A DNA stretch of 64,000 nucleotides from Betaproteobacteria bacterium (GTDB taxonomy: Bacteria > Pseudomonadota > Gammaproteobacteria > Burkholderiales > Burkholderiaceae_C): positions 682,001 to 746,000 of the forward strand of contig JADJWD010000005.1 of assembly GCA_016716535.1 (NCBI GenBank), in the 5' to 3' direction. The notes beneath the pieces were generated by a model. That model worked only from the letters and a program-made list of their open reading frames with translations, ran no database searches and was not told where the DNA came from. Both the position numbers and the translations under genes were made by a program. Each line of letters opens with the position of its first letter. The stretch's first letter is position 1. Positions 62,230 through 64,000 of the stretch are shown piece after piece.

Positions 62230-63798
62230 CTAACGCCTGCCTATTGGCGGCGGCATGTGTTCAGCCCGAGTCGCTGGCAGCACCGGCCGCCGCGCCAGCA
62301 TCTCCGATACCAGCCCCTCGTACCCCGCCGCCGCCTGCAGCAGCGCCGCGTCGCCGAGCGGCCGGCCGATGAGTTGCAGACCCATCGGCCAGCGCCCGTT
62401 GGCGTGGAAGCCCGCGGGCACGCTGATTGCGGGCAGGCCGGCGAAGGTGGCGTACAGCGTCACCTCCATCCAGCGGTGGTAGGTGTCCATTGCGCGGCCG
62501 GCCACCGACTTCGGCCAATCGGCCTGCAGATCGAACGGCCAGCATTGCGCGACGGGCAGCGCCAGGAGGTCGTAGCGGTCGAAGAGCCGCGTCACGACGT
62601 GCGTGTGCAAGGCGCTTCGCACTTGCGCGGCGCGCATGAAGGTGTCGAAGCCGAGCGTGGCCGCCTGGTCGTGCTCCCACAAAGCCTCGGGCTTGATGTG
62701 CGCGCGCGCGTCGGGGCGTGCCGCCAGCAGCGCTGCGACGTTGGGGGCAACGAGGGCGCGGCGCCAGACGAGCCAGGCTTCCCACAGCGCCTCGGGCGGC
62801 ATGCCGAGCACCGGCGTGCCGGCCCCACCGGCGCCTCCTGTCGCCCGTGCGGGCTCGACGTGCGCACCGGCGGCCTGCATGCGCGCGAGCGCCGCTTCAC
62901 AGACCTCGAGGATGCCCGGCTCCATCGCGAGGTGGCCGCCGAGGTCGCCGAGCCAGCCGATGCGCAGACCGTTGACCTTCGCCTCGCCCGCACTCGGCAC
63001 ATAACTGCGCGGTTCCGCAGCCAGCGACATCGGCACGCGCGCGTCGTGCCCGGCCTGCGTGCTGAGCAGCGCCGCGAGGTCGCTGACCGTGCGGCCCATC
63101 GGCCCGTCGGTACCGAGCTGGCTGACGAAGAGCTCGGGCTTAGGGAACGCCGGCACGCGCCCCTGGCTCGGCCGCAGGCCGAAGACGTGGTTCCAGCCCG
63201 CCGGGTTGCGCAGCGAGCCCATGAAGTCCGAGCCGTCGGCCACCGGCAGAAGGCGCAGCGCCAGCGCCACGGCCGCGCCGCCGCTCGAGCCGCCGGCGCT
63301 GACGCTCTCGTCCCACGCATTCGGCGTGCGGCCGAAGAGCGCGTTGTAGGTGTGGGAGCCGAGCCCCAGCTCGGGCATGTTGGTCTTGCCGATGACGATG
63401 GCGCCGCTGGCCTTCATCCGCGCGACGAAGAGGCTGTCTTCGGCGGCAGCGGCATCGGCGAGCAGCGGGCTGCCGAAGGTGGTCGGCAGGCCGGCGGCCT
63501 GCCCGGTGTCCTTGATCGCCTGCGGCAGCCCGTGCATCCAGCCGCGCGAGCCTGAGCGGCCGCGGTGCCGGCCGCCCGGGCCCGTGAGTTCGGCATCGCA
63601 GCGGTCGGCCGCGGCGAGCGCCTGCCCGTCCGGCACGAGGTTGACGATGGCGTTGGCGCGCGGGTTCAGGCGGTGGATGCGCGCGAGGTACGCCTGCATC
63701 ACCTCGCGGCACGAGACGCGGCGCGCGTGGATCGCGCGCGACAGCGCGATTGCATCGAGCGCGGTGATGTCGTCGGCGGCGAGGTCGCCCGCTGTCAC
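62230..63798 (-). CDS. amidase (amidase signature family)
   Basis: A 522-residue amide hydrolase with the Ser-cisSer-Lys triad: Lys96 (LPQAIKDTG), cis-Ser171 (SAGGSSGGAAVALAL) and nucleophile Ser195 in SDFMGSLRNPA. The usual DxGGSIR reads DFMGSLR, a variant seen in non-GatA amidases. The GTG at 63798 overlaps the stop of another amidase gene as GTGA. GatB/GatC partners are absent, so a catabolic role on small amides is likely rather than tRNA transamidation. Confidence 0.9.
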   Translation of the reverse strand: MTAGDLAADDITALDAIALSRAIHARRVSCREVMQAYLARIHRLNPRANAIVNLVPDGQALAAADRCDAELTGPGGRHRGRSGSRGWMHGLPQAIKDTGQAAGLPTTFGSPLLADAAAAEDSLFVARMKASGAIVIGKTNMPELGLGSHTYNALFGRTPNAWDESVSAGGSSGGAAVALALRLLPVADGSDFMGSLRNPAGWNHVFGLRPSQGRVPAFPKPELFVSQLGTDGPMGRTVSDLAALLSTQAGHDARVPMSLAAEPRSYVPSAGEAKVNGLRIGWLGDLGGHLAMEPGILEVCEAALARMQAAGAHVEPARATGGAGGAGTPVLGMPPEALWEAWLVWRRALVAPNVAALLAARPDARAHIKPEALWEHDQAATLGFDTFMRAAQVRSALHTHVVTRLFDRYDLLALPVAQCWPFDLQADWPKSVAGRAMDTYHRWMEVTLYATFAGLPAISVPAGFHANGRWPMGLQLIGRPLGDAALLQAAAGYEGLVSEMLARRPVLPATRAEHMPPPIGRR

Positions 63799-64000
63799 TT
63801 CGCCGCCCCCGCCCACGCCATCGCCGGCGCCTCGAACGCGTGGTACTCGTCCTCGAGCCAGCGCGCGAACGCGAGCACGTCCATGTCGCCGAAGGCCGGG
63901 CCGATGACCTGCGCGCCCACCGGCAGCGCGGGACGGTCGCGCTCGGCCGGCGCCACCTCCAACGGCACGGCGCAGGCCGGCAGGCCGACCAGGCCCGGGT
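63795..64000 (-). CDS. second amidase, C-terminal part only (cut by window edge)
   Basis: The last 67 residues of a second amidase-signature protein, running off the right edge. GLPACAVPLEVAPAERDRPA and LPVGAQVIGPAFGDMDVLAF match the C-terminal fold of that family. Its stop overlaps the next amidase's GTG by four bases, so the two are coupled. The catalytic part is outside the window. Confidence 0.75.
   Translation of the reverse strand, partial: PGLVGLPACAVPLEVAPAERDRPALPVGAQVIGPAFGDMDVLAFARWLEDEYHAFEAPAMAWAGAAK

Overview
The window is very GC-rich, densely coding DNA with strong G/C bias at third codon positions. It reads as a chromosomal segment of a betaproteobacterium, most likely Burkholderiales (Rubrivivax/Leptothrix/Comamonadaceae-like). 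The support is a Pil-Chp pilus chemosensory locus, orphan Bug-type tripartite tricarboxylate receptors, a polyhydroxyalkanoate-system protein, a DUF3079 protein and aerobic IorA/IorB-type indolepyruvate oxidoreductase subunits. I see no rRNA, tRNA, CRISPR array, insertion sequence or prophage gene.

Layout. 0.1-9.3 kb: pilJ and a giant chpA/pilL hybrid kinase, with a GNAT acetyltransferase two bases downstream. 9.8-13.2 kb: an exported DUF1501/DUF1800 pair. 13.4-17.0 kb: an APH-fold phosphotransferase, a glutathione transferase and a LytS/LytR-type two-component pair. 17.1-18.0 kb: a DUF1761 membrane protein overlapping an exported SRPBCC protein. 18.1-31.7 kb: a catabolic region. It holds a lyase plus FAD dehydrogenase pair, a cytoplasmic serine hydrolase, and a likely ten-gene unit (31683 down to 21649, minus strand). 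That unit is GntR regulator, LivK-H-M-G-F ABC importer, Bug receptor, LeuC-like and LeuD-like hydro-lyase subunits, and a hydantoinase/dihydroorotase-family amidohydrolase. A perfect 10-bp inverted repeat lies just upstream of the GntR gene.

31.7-32.5 kb: an orphan gene bracketed by copies of a dispersed repeat. 32.5-45.1 kb: a P1-nuclease/phospholipase-C-fold secreted enzyme, glutathione-dependent formaldehyde dehydrogenase, a pseudouridine synthase, a DUF2817 peptidase, an M20 amidohydrolase, a LivK-like receptor, a molybdopterin oxidoreductase, a lipoprotein aminopeptidase, a chemoreceptor and a PHA-system protein. 45.1-50.3 kb: a 1319-residue winged-helix/STAND-NTPase/TPR regulator, then a small membrane protein overlapping a lipoprotein with a degenerate rhodanese-like end. 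50.6-53.7 kb: acyl-CoA-binding protein divergent from a wax-ester synthase/DGAT, then a lipoprotein of unknown function. 53.8-59.2 kb: an SRPBCC protein and iorA-Bug-iorB. 59.3-64.0 kb: DUF3079, an encapsulin-type ferritin without an encapsulin gene, GNAT enzymes, an EcsC-family protein and two overlapping amidases, the second cut by the window edge.

Best candidate for a new system: the 18.1-31.7 kb region. It combines two unrelated uptake systems with a ring-opening amidohydrolase, an aconitase-superfamily hydratase, an isocitrate-lyase-superfamily lyase and an FAD dehydrogenase. This set partly parallels the end of anaerobic nicotinate breakdown, but here in an apparently aerobic betaproteobacterium. 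The substrate cannot be read from sequence.
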